A stretch of DNA of 32,623 bases from a virus. The first letter of the stretch is position 1, and every line of letters begins with the position of its first letter. Of this stretch, positions 1-5,548 are shown one piece after another. The stretch is from positions 1-32,623 of IMG/VR virus record IMGVR_UViG_3300036046_000374; one strand, written 5' to 3'. The position numbers and the translations under genes are program-made. The notes below the pieces were generated by a model. That model saw nothing but the letters and a program-made list of their open reading frames with translations, was not told the DNA's origin and made no database searches.

Positions 1-195
1 GTCGAGGCTGGCGCCGACGAGGCTGGCGCCGTCGAGGCTGGCGCCGTCGAGGCTGGCGCCGACGAGGCTGGCGCCGTCGAGGCTGGCGCCGTCGAGGCTG
101 GCGCCGACGAGGCTGGCGCGGTCGAGGCTGGCGCCGTCGAGGCTGGCGCCGTCGAGGCTGGCGCCGACGAGGCTGGCGCCGACGAGGCTGGCGCC
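1..195. repeat. 15-bp tandem repeat, 13 copies
   Basis: Thirteen back-to-back 15-mers of the form GWCGAGGCTGGCGCC run from the first base to 195. They differ only at the second base (T or A), plus one C-to-G at position 120. On the minus strand each unit encodes one pentapeptide, GASLD or GASLV (once RASLV). Near-perfect identity at the DNA level points to recent expansion by slippage. The window starts inside the array, so the true copy number is unknown and the edge may be an assembly break. Confidence 0.97.
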
Positions 196-318
196 GACTT
201 TCACAGCCGCCCTGACCGCCAAACCAAGCTTCAACGAAACCGGCGCATCTTCGCCGCACTTGATCCCGGCGGTGAAAATGACGGCGCCGGTGAGGCGCGA
301 TTTGATCTCGAATTGCAT
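1..318 (-). CDS. Pentapeptide-repeat protein (C-terminus cut by window edge)
   Basis: The gene starts with ATG at 318, preceded by a strong ribosome-binding site (AGGAGG, about 6 nt upstream). The first 40 or so residues begin [18 protein letters not shown] and contain one Cys; they form a non-repeat cap. From about residue 42 the protein is pure A-S-L-x-G pentapeptides, 13 in the window, all in frame. Tandem pentapeptides fold as a right-handed square beta-helix, four repeats per turn, so at least three turns are present. The cap resembles N-termini I recall from pentapeptide proteins of alphaproteobacterial prophages, whose role is not established; some other pentapeptide proteins mimic DNA and protect gyrase. 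It is the last visible gene of a minus-strand operon, one base after the stop of the membrane microprotein gene. The 3' end lies outside the window. Confidence 0.85.
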   Translation of the reverse strand, partial: MQFEIKSRLTGAVIFTAGIKCGEDAPVSLKLGLAVRAAVKVGASLVGASLVGASLDGASLDGASLDRASLVGASLDGASLDGASLVGASLDGASLDGASLVGASLD

Positions 319-319
319 G

Positions 320-481
320 TCACATTCCTCCTAGAAAAGCCTGCCCGAAGGCGGCGACGACGGCGACGACTGCCGCCAGTGCCAGCAACGCCGACACGCG
401 CTCGCGGTGGATGCGCGCGGCATAGTCGGCCGGGATCGGGCCATCGTCGTGGCGACGGCCGGCGCGGGTTGAGCGGGTCAT
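320..481 (-). CDS. Small membrane protein, 53 aa
   Basis: A short protein starting [20 protein letters not shown] with one clear hydrophobic segment near the C-terminus ([18 protein letters not shown], about residues 29-46). The N-terminal half is rich in Arg and His, suggesting a cytoplasmic basic face and a single transmembrane helix. I chose the ATG at 481 because its first four bases form an ATGA overlap with the stop of the preceding gene, as at every other junction in this operon. An in-frame ATG 12 codons upstream would overlap that gene more deeply. No family recognised. It could be a holin-like, exclusion or regulatory microprotein; only the membrane segment is supported. Confidence 0.6.
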   Translation of the reverse strand: MTRSTRAGRRHDDGPIPADYAARIHRERVSALLALAAVVAVVAAFGQAFLGGM

Positions 482-630
482 TGGTCGTGCTCCCAAAGCC
501 GCATGCAGATGACGCAAAGGAGCGCAACGATAAGCGCCGGATAGGCATCACGACCGGCTAGTGAGAGCACCGCTGCGACGGCCACATTGACCAAGGCCGC
601 AATCGACGCCACGAACTGGACGGTATTCAT
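478..630 (-). CDS. Small two-helix membrane protein, 50 aa
   Basis: Begins MNTVQFVASIAALVNVAVAA and has two hydrophobic stretches, about residues 5-24 and 30-44, separated by a short polar turn (AGRDAY). This is a typical hairpin membrane microprotein ending in a charged WEHDQ tail. The start at 630 forms an ATGA overlap with the stop of the gene before it, and its own stop overlaps the start of the next, so it is translationally coupled on both sides. A longer reading beginning at 690 would overlap the upstream gene almost completely and is less likely. Two-helix proteins of this size include holins and superinfection-exclusion factors, but no family-specific motif is visible. Confidence 0.6.
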   Translation of the reverse strand: MNTVQFVASIAALVNVAVAAVLSLAGRDAYPALIVALLCVICMRLWEHDQ

Positions 631-731
631 AGCAAATCCCGCAGCGCCAGCAGCGCGACCATGACGGCGACAAAGGCGACTGCTGCCCAAGCGAGGCGCT
701 GCGCGTCGGGGTCGTTCGGGTGGTGGGTCAT
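627..731 (-). CDS. Membrane microprotein, 34 aa
   Basis: A 34-residue reading frame with a polar N-terminus (MTHHPNDPDAQR) followed by one hydrophobic helix (LAWAAVAFVAVMVALLAL) and a short RDLL tail. It sits exactly between its neighbours with ATGA overlaps at both ends (731-728 and 630-627), which is the main evidence that it is a real gene despite its size. No family recognised. Together with the next two genes it makes three consecutive single- or double-pass membrane microproteins. Confidence 0.55.
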   Translation of the reverse strand: MTHHPNDPDAQRLAWAAVAFVAVMVALLALRDLL

Positions 732-1060
732 TGGCCGGTCGCCTTGGCGATGGCGGCGCGGGCGGTCATATAGTCCTCGACCGCGATGGCCTTGCGCCAC
801 CGCTCGGCCTCGGCCTTGTCTGGCCAGGCGTCGCAGACAAGAAGCAGCGTGTCGGTCAGCGTCGGCGAGGCGCCCATCGCCCGGCGCGCGAAGGCGAGGC
901 TGGCGACGTGGTGCCGGGCCAGCAGCTCCTCATCGGCCGCGAAATTGGGCCGCGGCTGCCCTTCTTGATCGGCCGCATAGGGACGCGGCGGCGGGACATA
1001 GCCAACAGGCGCGCCGACTGCGGCGAGGATGTCGGCGAAGATGGGGTGAGGGCCAGTCAT
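728..1060 (-). CDS. Hypothetical protein, 110 aa
   Basis: Starts MTGPHPIFADILAAVGAPVG. It has a Pro-rich region around residues 20-30 (YVPPPRPYA) and an alpha-helical C-terminal half containing LARHHVASLAFARRAMGAS and DAWPDKAEAERWRKAI. It has no membrane segment and no motif I recognise. The start forms an ATGA overlap with the end of the upstream gene and the stop overlaps the 34-aa gene, so it belongs to the coupled operon led by the gene starting at 1386. Soluble and probably cytoplasmic; function unknown. Confidence 0.65.
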   Translation of the reverse strand: MTGPHPIFADILAAVGAPVGYVPPPRPYAADQEGQPRPNFAADEELLARHHVASLAFARRAMGASPTLTDTLLLVCDAWPDKAEAERWRKAIAVEDYMTARAAIAKATGQ

Positions 1061-1386
1061 TGCGCCGCCTCCGCCACCTGCGGATTGACGACACGGAAAC
1101 GGGCGAGGAGAGTGAGGTCGCGGCGGAACCTGTCGCGTTCATGCCGCCAGACCTTGGCCTCATGCTCGGCGCCGAGGCTGGGCACATCGAAAAGCTCGTC
1201 GGTCTTGCCGTCGCGGTAGCAGGCGGCAAGGCGGGCCTGTGCGGCGGCTTCCTGATTGGCGACCTGGCGTTCGGCAACATCGGGTCCGCCGACAGCCTCA
1301 ATCCAGCGCGCGAAATTGGCCAGCATTTCGGCCATCGCCGCATCGACATTGGCCGCTCCCGTCGGCCTCAACTCGGGGATGGTCAT
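1057..1386 (-). CDS. Hypothetical protein, 109 aa; first gene of the small operon
   Basis: Starts at the ATG at 1386 (MTIPELRPTGAANVDAAMAE), which has a good ribosome-binding site (GGGAGA, about 5 nt upstream); an ATG six codons earlier has none. The sequence is mostly helical and charged, with a possible coiled coil across residues 40-60 (ERQVANQEAAAQARLAA) and an Arg-rich stretch HERDRFRRDL. No family recognised. A probable promoter and dyad-symmetric operator lie 60-110 nt upstream, so this gene likely opens a transcription unit that runs to the pentapeptide gene. Confidence 0.65.
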   Translation of the reverse strand: MTIPELRPTGAANVDAAMAEMLANFARWIEAVGGPDVAERQVANQEAAAQARLAACYRDGKTDELFDVPSLGAEHEAKVWRHERDRFRRDLTLLARFRVVNPQVAEAAQ

Positions 1387-1445
1387 CTTCGTCTCCCACA
1401 TCACCGCCGTCTCGCGAGCCGGGCGGCTGGTCGGGCGTTATCAGG

Positions 1446-1493
1446 AGACTATTAGTCCGCGGCAGGGCGGTCAAGAAAATTATTAGTGGACTA
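1446..1493 (-). promoter_or_regulatory. Probable promoter and operator of the small minus-strand operon
   Basis: On the minus strand there is TTGACC (1474-1469), followed after 17 nt by TAGTCT (1451-1446). The -10 region lies within a perfect 11-nt dyad GACTATTAGTC (1447-1457). A second dyad, TAGT-GG-ACTA (1484-1493), lies just upstream and overlaps the stop codon of the previous gene. The core CTAATAGT of the first dyad recurs in the repressor/Cro intergenic region (2978-2985). This suggests that the same regulator binds both places. Promoter assignment is by eye only. Confidence 0.5.
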
Positions 1494-1760
1494 TTTTTTA
1501 GGGCACGGAAGCCCTGCTTCGCGCGCTTCCCCGCAAGTCAGAATGACCGGCGGCTCGTATCCCCTCACGGTGAAGAGATAGTAGCGCGTGCGATCCGAGC
1601 AGGTCGCGATGATCGCTCTTCGCTCAGTGCGCCATGCGTCGACGACACGATGGCATGGCCTATCGGCTTCTCGTAGAAGCGCATATGCAACCTGGGCGGC
1701 GTCGCCTGCCGGAGCAGGCGCGATTGTCGCGAGCCCGGCCGCAGCGCTAGCCCAGATCAA
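1491..1760 (-). CDS. Small exported cysteine-containing protein, 89 aa
   Basis: The N-terminus MIWASAAAGLATIAPAPAGD looks like a signal peptide or membrane anchor (short, hydrophobic, Ala-rich, with plausible cleavage near APA-G). The mature part has four cysteines (CHRVV, ATCSD, LTCGE, LPCP), which suggests disulfides in the periplasm. It overlaps the end of the zinc-ribbon gene by 14 nt, so the two are probably co-transcribed from the repressor promoter. The stop codon lies inside the downstream operator region. No family recognised. As a repressor-linked exported protein it could act in lysogeny (for example exclusion), but that is inference. Confidence 0.6.
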   Translation of the reverse strand: MIWASAAAGLATIAPAPAGDAAQVAYALLREADRPCHRVVDAWRTERRAIIATCSDRTRYYLFTVRGYEPPVILTCGEAREAGLPCPKK

Positions 1761-2250
1761 GGCCAGCCGCCGACAGCAAGGCCACTCGTTTGCCCGAGCG
1801 ATAGCCGTAGATCACAACCGATTCGAGATCGGGCGGCATGCTCTGCCCCCAAATCTCGCACGCAACGGCTTGGGCAAGCATGCGTTTCACCTCGGCCGGA
1901 GCCGCCGCCCAGACTTCGTCTTCGACCTCGAGTTTGTCGGGCTTAGGGCGCCGCATGACAAGGCCCCCTTCAACGGCGCGCGCAATGAAGCGCGTGCACA
2001 GATCCCGCTCAGCCTGTGAAAGGCTGGGCTGCGACGGCGGTCCATAGTTGCTCGCGTCCGGCGCGCTTCCTCGGCGATCGGACAGGAGTGCCGTCACAAT
2101 GACGCCTGCCCCAACGAGTAGGATGACAGCATTGATTCGGCGCTGGCGAGCCTCGCCCTCAAGCTCGGCCTCCGAAAACTCGTAACGGCAGAACCGACAA
2201 ATGGCGGCGCGGTCTTGAATGCGCTCGCGGCATCCAGGGCAACGCTTCAT
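1747..2250 (-). CDS. Zinc-ribbon membrane protein, 167 aa
   Basis: The start at 2250 gives MKRCPGCRERIQDRAAICRF, a zinc ribbon with two knuckles (CPGC at residues 4-7 and CRFC at about 18-21). A helix rich in Glu/Arg follows, then a single transmembrane segment (INAVILLVGAGVIVTALL, about residues 38-55) and a soluble C-terminal domain of about 110 residues with one Cys in FIARAV-adjacent sequence and one in ACEIWG. Zinc ribbon plus one helix is a common bacterial membrane-protein architecture; the C-terminal domain is not recognised. The start forms an ATGA overlap with the repressor stop, so expression is coupled to the repressor. An ATG seven codons upstream is possible but lacks that spacing. 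Confidence 0.7.
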   Translation of the reverse strand: MKRCPGCRERIQDRAAICRFCRYEFSEAELEGEARQRRINAVILLVGAGVIVTALLSDRRGSAPDASNYGPPSQPSLSQAERDLCTRFIARAVEGGLVMRRPKPDKLEVEDEVWAAAPAEVKRMLAQAVACEIWGQSMPPDLESVVIYGYRSGKRVALLSAAGLDLG

Positions 2251-2909
2251 GCCAGGCGACGACCTGCCCAACGCGCCCTACCATAGATGTCGATTGCCGC
2301 GCGCGCCATTGTCTCTGTGGGATAGAGCGGATCGTCCGCTTTGACGAGAACAGAATCGGCCGAAGCGGCTGCAATCAACCTTCGCAGCATGATCCGACCG
2401 CTGGCTCTCAGCACATAAATGCCATCGACCACAAAGGCGCGTTCGTTGCGATTGACCAGAACCGAGTCGCCGGTTGCCAGCGTGGGGGCCATGCTGTTGT
2501 CGTCCACCGTGAGCATTGCCCAATCAGGCGCGACCTCGGTGTCGATGGACACAATGTCTGCTGGCAGATATCGCACGGCCGGCTCCGCCGCGAAAGCTGA
2601 GACATAGGCGCTCGGCAGATACGAAACCCTGAGAAGGTTGAGAGATCGCGCCATCGCCTCGGTCAGTCCGCCGATGGTGGGCAGATAACCTGGTTGATCT
2701 GCCGGCGGCTCGGGCGAATCGGCCTCCCCCAGCAGATAATCCACACTGGTGCTGAGCACCCGCGCGAGCTCAGGCAAGTAGCGCGACCTACGGGTTTGCC
2801 CAGAGAGGATTTGGTTGAGCGCGCCCTGGGTCAGGCCAACCGCGCGCGCAAGGGTCGACTGGTTATAGCCCTCCCTCAACATCAGTTCCCTAAGCCGATC
2901 GACGCGCAT
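2247..2909 (-). CDS. CI-like repressor: XRE HTH plus S24/LexA-like domain
   Basis: Lysogeny repressor-type protein. Residues 5-55 form an XRE helix-turn-helix (NQSTLARAVGLTQGALNQIL). Residues 110-215 form a LexA/CI-type S24 fold with the nucleophile motif D-N-S-M-A-P-T-L (Ser139) and the family pattern DGIYVLRASGRIMLRRL. In active S24 proteins the residue at position 176 is a Lys (V-K-R-L); here it is Arg (L-R-R-L), encoded CGA. No clear Ala-Gly or Cys-Gly self-cleavage site is seen in the linker. The protein may therefore be non-cleavable and induced by another route. It is divergent from the Cro/YdaS-like gene across an 82-nt operator region and heads an ATGA-coupled minus-strand run. Confidence 0.9.
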   Translation of the reverse strand: MRVDRLRELMLREGYNQSTLARAVGLTQGALNQILSGQTRRSRYLPELARVLSTSVDYLLGEADSPEPPADQPGYLPTIGGLTEAMARSLNLLRVSYLPSAYVSAFAAEPAVRYLPADIVSIDTEVAPDWAMLTVDDNSMAPTLATGDSVLVNRNERAFVVDGIYVLRASGRIMLRRLIAAASADSVLVKADDPLYPTETMARAAIDIYGRARWAGRRLA

Positions 2910-2943
2910 GGCCTATCTGCCAGCCACATCGGGCGACACGCCA

Positions 2944-2989
2944 CGACAGATGCCTATTGACTGCTCTATGAGAGTGCTAATAGTTGTCG
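2944..2989. promoter_or_regulatory. Divergent repressor/Cro operator region with rightward promoter
   Basis: The 82-nt gap between repressor and Cro-like gene holds nested inverted repeats: CGACA (2944-2948) with TGTCG (2985-2989), and CTATT (2954-2958) with AATAG (2979-2983). A rightward promoter candidate is TTGACT (2957-2962), with a -10 near 2978-2985 overlapping CTAATAGT. Binding here would cover the promoter and could switch between the repressor and the early operon. The leftward repressor promoter is not clear by eye. The shared core CTAATAGT with 1446-1457 supports a regulator-binding role. Confidence 0.6.
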
Positions 2990-2991
2990 GT

Positions 2992-3219
2992 ATGGACCGG
3001 CCACTTCCGCTTTCCGAGCTCGTGCGGTTGGCAGGCGGGCAGTCGGCGCTTGCCGACAGGCTTGGCTGCACGCAGGGCAACATCTCGCAACTGCTGAAAC
3101 GCAACTCGCCCCTTCCGGCGCGTTTCGTGCTTGCAGCCGAAACCGCGCTTGCGGTGCCGCGAGAGCGCATCCGCCCCGATCTCTTCGGCACCCCCGCCCC
3201 CGCCGAGGCCGGCCGATGA
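2992..3219 (+). CDS. Cro/YdaS-like HTH regulator, 75 aa
   Basis: Starts MDRPLPLSELVRLAGGQSAL. The pattern A-G-G-Q-S-A-L-A-D-R-L-G-C-T-Q-G-N-I-S-Q-L-L, followed by a basic segment, P-A-R-F-V-L-A-A-E and a terminal R-I-R-P-D-L-F, is characteristic of the YdaS/Cro-like phage regulators (one compact HTH plus a C-terminal RPD motif). It is the first gene rightward from the divergent operator region, the classic Cro position. I prefer the ATG at 2992 because the longer reading from 2908 would run through the promoter and operators. The stop overlaps the next start (ATGA). Confidence 0.85.
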   Translation: MDRPLPLSELVRLAGGQSALADRLGCTQGNISQLLKRNSPLPARFVLAAETALAVPRERIRPDLFGTPAPAEAGR

Positions 3220-3413
3220 CCGCCCGCGCCCAGCATAAGTCTCGTGAGGGCTCCGCCTTTTCCCTGCGACCGGCCGTCGCGCGGGCCCAGCACGACCTGC
3301 CGGCGCGGGGAAGCGCACCGGTCAACGGGGTGGAGCCCGCATCGGCGCGTGCGCCGATGGCAACAGGCCCCGAAGGCGTGAAGACGGCCCCCCATCATCG
3401 CGGCGCGTCCTAG
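3216..3413 (+). CDS. Hypothetical protein, 65 aa (low confidence)
   Basis: Begins at an ATGA overlap with the Cro-like gene and ends three bases before the next start, so its placement fits the early operon. The sequence (MTARAQHKSREGSAFSLRPA...) is low in hydrophobic residues, rich in Ala, Arg, Pro and His, and shows no motif. It may be a small early regulatory or host-takeover protein, or simply an open spacer. Support is positional only. Confidence 0.4.
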   Translation: MTARAQHKSREGSAFSLRPAVARAQHDLPARGSAPVNGVEPASARAPMATGPEGVKTAPHHRGAS

Positions 3414-3416
3414 CCC

Positions 3417-3884
3417 ATGGCCGCCCCCAGAATCCCGGGCAATCGCCCCGACATTTCCAGTTCGCAGGCGCTTAAGGCGTTCGCTCGCGCCCTCTCCGAC
3501 GCGAAAGACCAGGCCGGCCTGACAGATGCGGCCGTCGCCGACACGCTGGGTCGCAGCCTGGAGTCGGCGCGGCTCTACCGGCTGGGCGATTCGGAGATTG
3601 CGCTGAGCGCTTTCCTGCGCGCGATCGCGGCGTTCGGCGAGACGATGAGCCCGGTGCTGGCGCTTGCCGGCTACCGGCTGGTGCCGGTGCAAGCCGAGAT
3701 CACTGCCGATCTGCCCAAGGGAATCGTGCTTTCGAACATGCTGCACGAACTGCTGGTGGCGGTGCAGGACGGCGAACTGTGCGACGCCGACCTGCGGGAC
3801 ATGGCGGACGAGATTGCCCAAAGCGCCGCCTTGCTGGACGAGCTGCGCGACCGGCTGGCGACGGTGCGGGGGGAAAGCCGGTGA
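3417..3884 (+). CDS. HTH-containing early regulator, 155 aa
   Basis: Starts MAAPRIPGNRPDISSSQALK. Residues 25-70 look like an HTH (DAAVADTLGRSLESARLYRL, followed by a helix ALSAFLRAIAAFGE). The C-terminal third is a long amphipathic helix (DMADEIAQSAALLDELRDRL) that could mediate oligomerisation. It occupies the position of a CII-like early activator, second or third after the Cro analogue, but no CII-specific motif is visible. No ribosome-binding site is evident and the start follows the previous stop by 3 nt. The stop overlaps a GTG start (GTGA) of the next gene. Confidence 0.65.
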   Translation: MAAPRIPGNRPDISSSQALKAFARALSDAKDQAGLTDAAVADTLGRSLESARLYRLGDSEIALSAFLRAIAAFGETMSPVLALAGYRLVPVQAEITADLPKGIVLSNMLHELLVAVQDGELCDADLRDMADEIAQSAALLDELRDRLATVRGESR

Positions 3885-4045
3885 GCGCGCCTCCCGCCTG
3901 TCGGACGTGCCGCTTCTGGGAGGGACGCGGCACCTTCGGCGATTGCCGCCGGCAACCGCCCGATCCGACCTGTGGCTGGCCCGCGACGGGTGCTGCCGAC
4001 AGCTGCGGCGAGTGGCGGGCGCGGCAGACGGGGGAACGGCCATGA
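3881..4045 (+). CDS. Cysteine-rich zinc-ribbon-like microprotein, 54 aa
   Basis: Starts at GTG 3881, overlapping the previous stop (GTGA), and ends in an ATGA overlap with the next gene. It contains five cysteines in 54 residues (C-R-T-C near residue 7-10, then FGDC, PTCGW and DSCGEW), with many Gly, Pro and Trp. This looks like a metal-binding knuckle or small zinc finger. No family recognised. The coupled spacing on both sides supports it as a real gene. Confidence 0.6.
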   Translation: MSAPPACRTCRFWEGRGTFGDCRRQPPDPTCGWPATGAADSCGEWRARQTGERP

Positions 4046-4476
4046 GCGCGCCCTGGCTCGACGGCGAGATCGCGACGCTGGTGCGCATGTCGCGCGCCGG
4101 CTGTCGGGCCGGGGCCATTGCCATGACGCTCGGGCGGTCGGTCAACGAGGTGTGGGGCAAGGCGCATGCGCTCGCCTGCCCGCCCTCGAGGCTGCTGGAC
4201 GAGGTGTCATCCTTCCTCGCCGCGCACGGGCTCGCGGCCGACTGGTTCGGACTGCTGGTCGCCGGCGACGAGCGGCTGGTGGAAGCAATCCGAGCCGGGC
4301 GGGTGAGCGATGCGCTGGCGGCGCGGGTGCGCGGCTGGATGACACGCGTCGAGCTCGGCGAGGTGGCGATTCCGCGGCGGCCGACGATGCCCAAGCGAGC
4401 CGAGACGTCGACGCTTCGAATGCCGCCAGGGCCGGCGGCGAAGGTGCAGGATCAACAGCAGGCGAGGAGGATGTGA
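4042..4476 (+). CDS. GcrA-like N-terminal HTH protein, 144 aa
   Basis: The first 45 residues (W-L-D-G-E-I-A-T-L-V-R-M..., then GAIAMTLGRSVNEVWGKAHA) resemble the GcrA/Myb-type HTH: a W at the start of helix 1, then I-A-x-x-L-G-R-S, then W-G-K-x-H. GcrA is an alphaproteobacterial transcription cofactor that senses adenine methylation at promoters. The remaining 100 residues are helical, then basic and Pro-rich (RRPTMPKRAE) at the C-terminus, and do not match GcrA beyond the HTH. ATG overlaps the previous stop (ATGA). A host-regulation role is inference. Confidence 0.6.
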   Translation: MSAPWLDGEIATLVRMSRAGCRAGAIAMTLGRSVNEVWGKAHALACPPSRLLDEVSSFLAAHGLAADWFGLLVAGDERLVEAIRAGRVSDALAARVRGWMTRVELGEVAIPRRPTMPKRAETSTLRMPPGPAAKVQDQQQARRM

Positions 4477-4944
4477 ATGCCTAGGCACGACGAAATTCCC
4501 GAAAGGAAACCGGAGACAATTGATCCTGTCGTGGAGCTTGCGAGTGAGAGCTTGCGCGGCGACATGCGCGACAGCCTGCTTGCGTGGTTCAAGGCGCAAC
4601 CCAAGAGCTGGCCGTTTCTGTCGGAGCGGGAGCAGCGCGATCTTGCGGAAGCGGCCGATCGCTATGCCGCCACCGTGATCAAGGAGGCATGTCGGATTAT
4701 CGCCGGTGAAGAGCGCCCTTCGATCGTCGCCAAGCTCGTGGAATATAAAGAGAAGGACGGGATCGAAGCCAAGCTGAAGTTCCTGAGCAAGGGTGAAGTC
4801 GTGGCGGCGCTGCATGAGGCGTGCGGACGCGAAGTTCTGCTCGTCACTTCCGGCTCGGACGAGTTCATGGGGCAGGCCGGGGACGCGGAAATCTCGCCCG
4901 ACCAGCCCGATCTGGGCATCGGCGACGAATACCTGGGCGCCTGA
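4477..4944 (+). CDS. Hypothetical early phage protein, 155 aa
   Basis: Starts directly after the previous stop (TGA then ATG). The sequence is acidic and well folded-looking: LRGDMRDSLLAWFKAQPKSW, then EREQRDLAEAADRYAATVIK, a beta-like central part, and a C-terminal segment VLLVTSGSDEFMGQAGDAEI ending in Asp/Pro-rich sequence. I recall similar proteins from early operons of alphaproteobacterial phages, without known function. Its position just before a RuvC-like nuclease hints at recombination or replication support, but nothing in the sequence proves it. Confidence 0.7.
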   Translation: MPRHDEIPERKPETIDPVVELASESLRGDMRDSLLAWFKAQPKSWPFLSEREQRDLAEAADRYAATVIKEACRIIAGEERPSIVAKLVEYKEKDGIEAKLKFLSKGEVVAALHEACGREVLLVTSGSDEFMGQAGDAEISPDQPDLGIGDEYLGA

Positions 4945-4948
4945 TCCG

Positions 4949-5548
4949 ATGCGCTTGGGTGAGCCTGGGCACGCGATCGAGCGTGAGCAGCTGCGCGGCG
5001 GCGTGCTTTCGCTCGATCTCGCGACGCGGACGGGGTGGGCGTTTGCGCCGGCCTCGGCCGTGCCTGGCTGGCCCCGATCGCAGCCCTTTTCGGCGTTCGC
5101 GCTTATCCCAGCCGAGCCGCGGCCCGCGGTGCGGTTCGGCACGCTGGTGACGAGCCGGGCGGGTTCGGCCCACGGCGAGCGCGCGGCCGTGCTGGGCGAC
5201 TGGCTGGCGGCTTTCCAGCGCGAGTCTGACCCCGGCGTCATCGTGATCGAGCAGCCGATGCCGGCGAAGTTCTCCAAGAACCTGGCCGCGACGCAGATCG
5301 CGATCGGGCTGTCGATGGTGGTGCAGAGCCACGCGCATCGGCACGGCTGCAGCTTCCGCCAAGTGCCGATCGTCAGCGCCAAGAAGTGGTTCGGATCCAA
5401 GCTGCAAAAGAACAAGGCGCCCATGATCGAGTGTGCCCGCCGCCTGGGCTGGCAGGTGCAGAGCGATCACGAAGCGGATGCGCTGGCCATCCTGGACCTG
5501 ACGCTGGCGCGGGCGGCGGCTGCCCGAGTGCTGCGGAGGGCGGCATGA
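4949..5548 (+). CDS. RuvC-like Holliday-junction resolvase, 199 aa
   Basis: RNase H-fold endonuclease. The acidic catalytic residues of the RuvC family are visible: Asp23 in LSLDLATRTGWA, Glu101 in VIVIEQP, and the C-terminal D-H-E-A-D cluster (Asp173, Glu175, Asp177). Between them is the helical region around KNLAATQIAIGLSMVV and the V-S-A-K-K-W-F segment that contacts DNA in relatives. Length fits phage RuvC homologues. It likely resolves branched DNA during replication or before packaging. The stop overlaps the next start (ATGA), starting the four-gene nucleic-acid cassette. Confidence 0.85.
   Translation: MRLGEPGHAIEREQLRGGVLSLDLATRTGWAFAPASAVPGWPRSQPFSAFALIPAEPRPAVRFGTLVTSRAGSAHGERAAVLGDWLAAFQRESDPGVIVIEQPMPAKFSKNLAATQIAIGLSMVVQSHAHRHGCSFRQVPIVSAKKWFGSKLQKNKAPMIECARRLGWQVQSDHEADALAILDLTLARAAAARVLRRAA

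Noticed and set aside
1-195. CRISPR array
   Set aside because: Repeats are 15 bp with no spacers, and they encode in-frame pentapeptides following a proper start and ribosome-binding site.
2913-4394. Very long minus-strand open frame opposite the early regulators
   Set aside because: High GC makes long antisense frames common here. Its product is Arg/Ser/Pro-rich without a fold-like pattern, and the plus strand carries coupled genes with recognisable HTH motifs.
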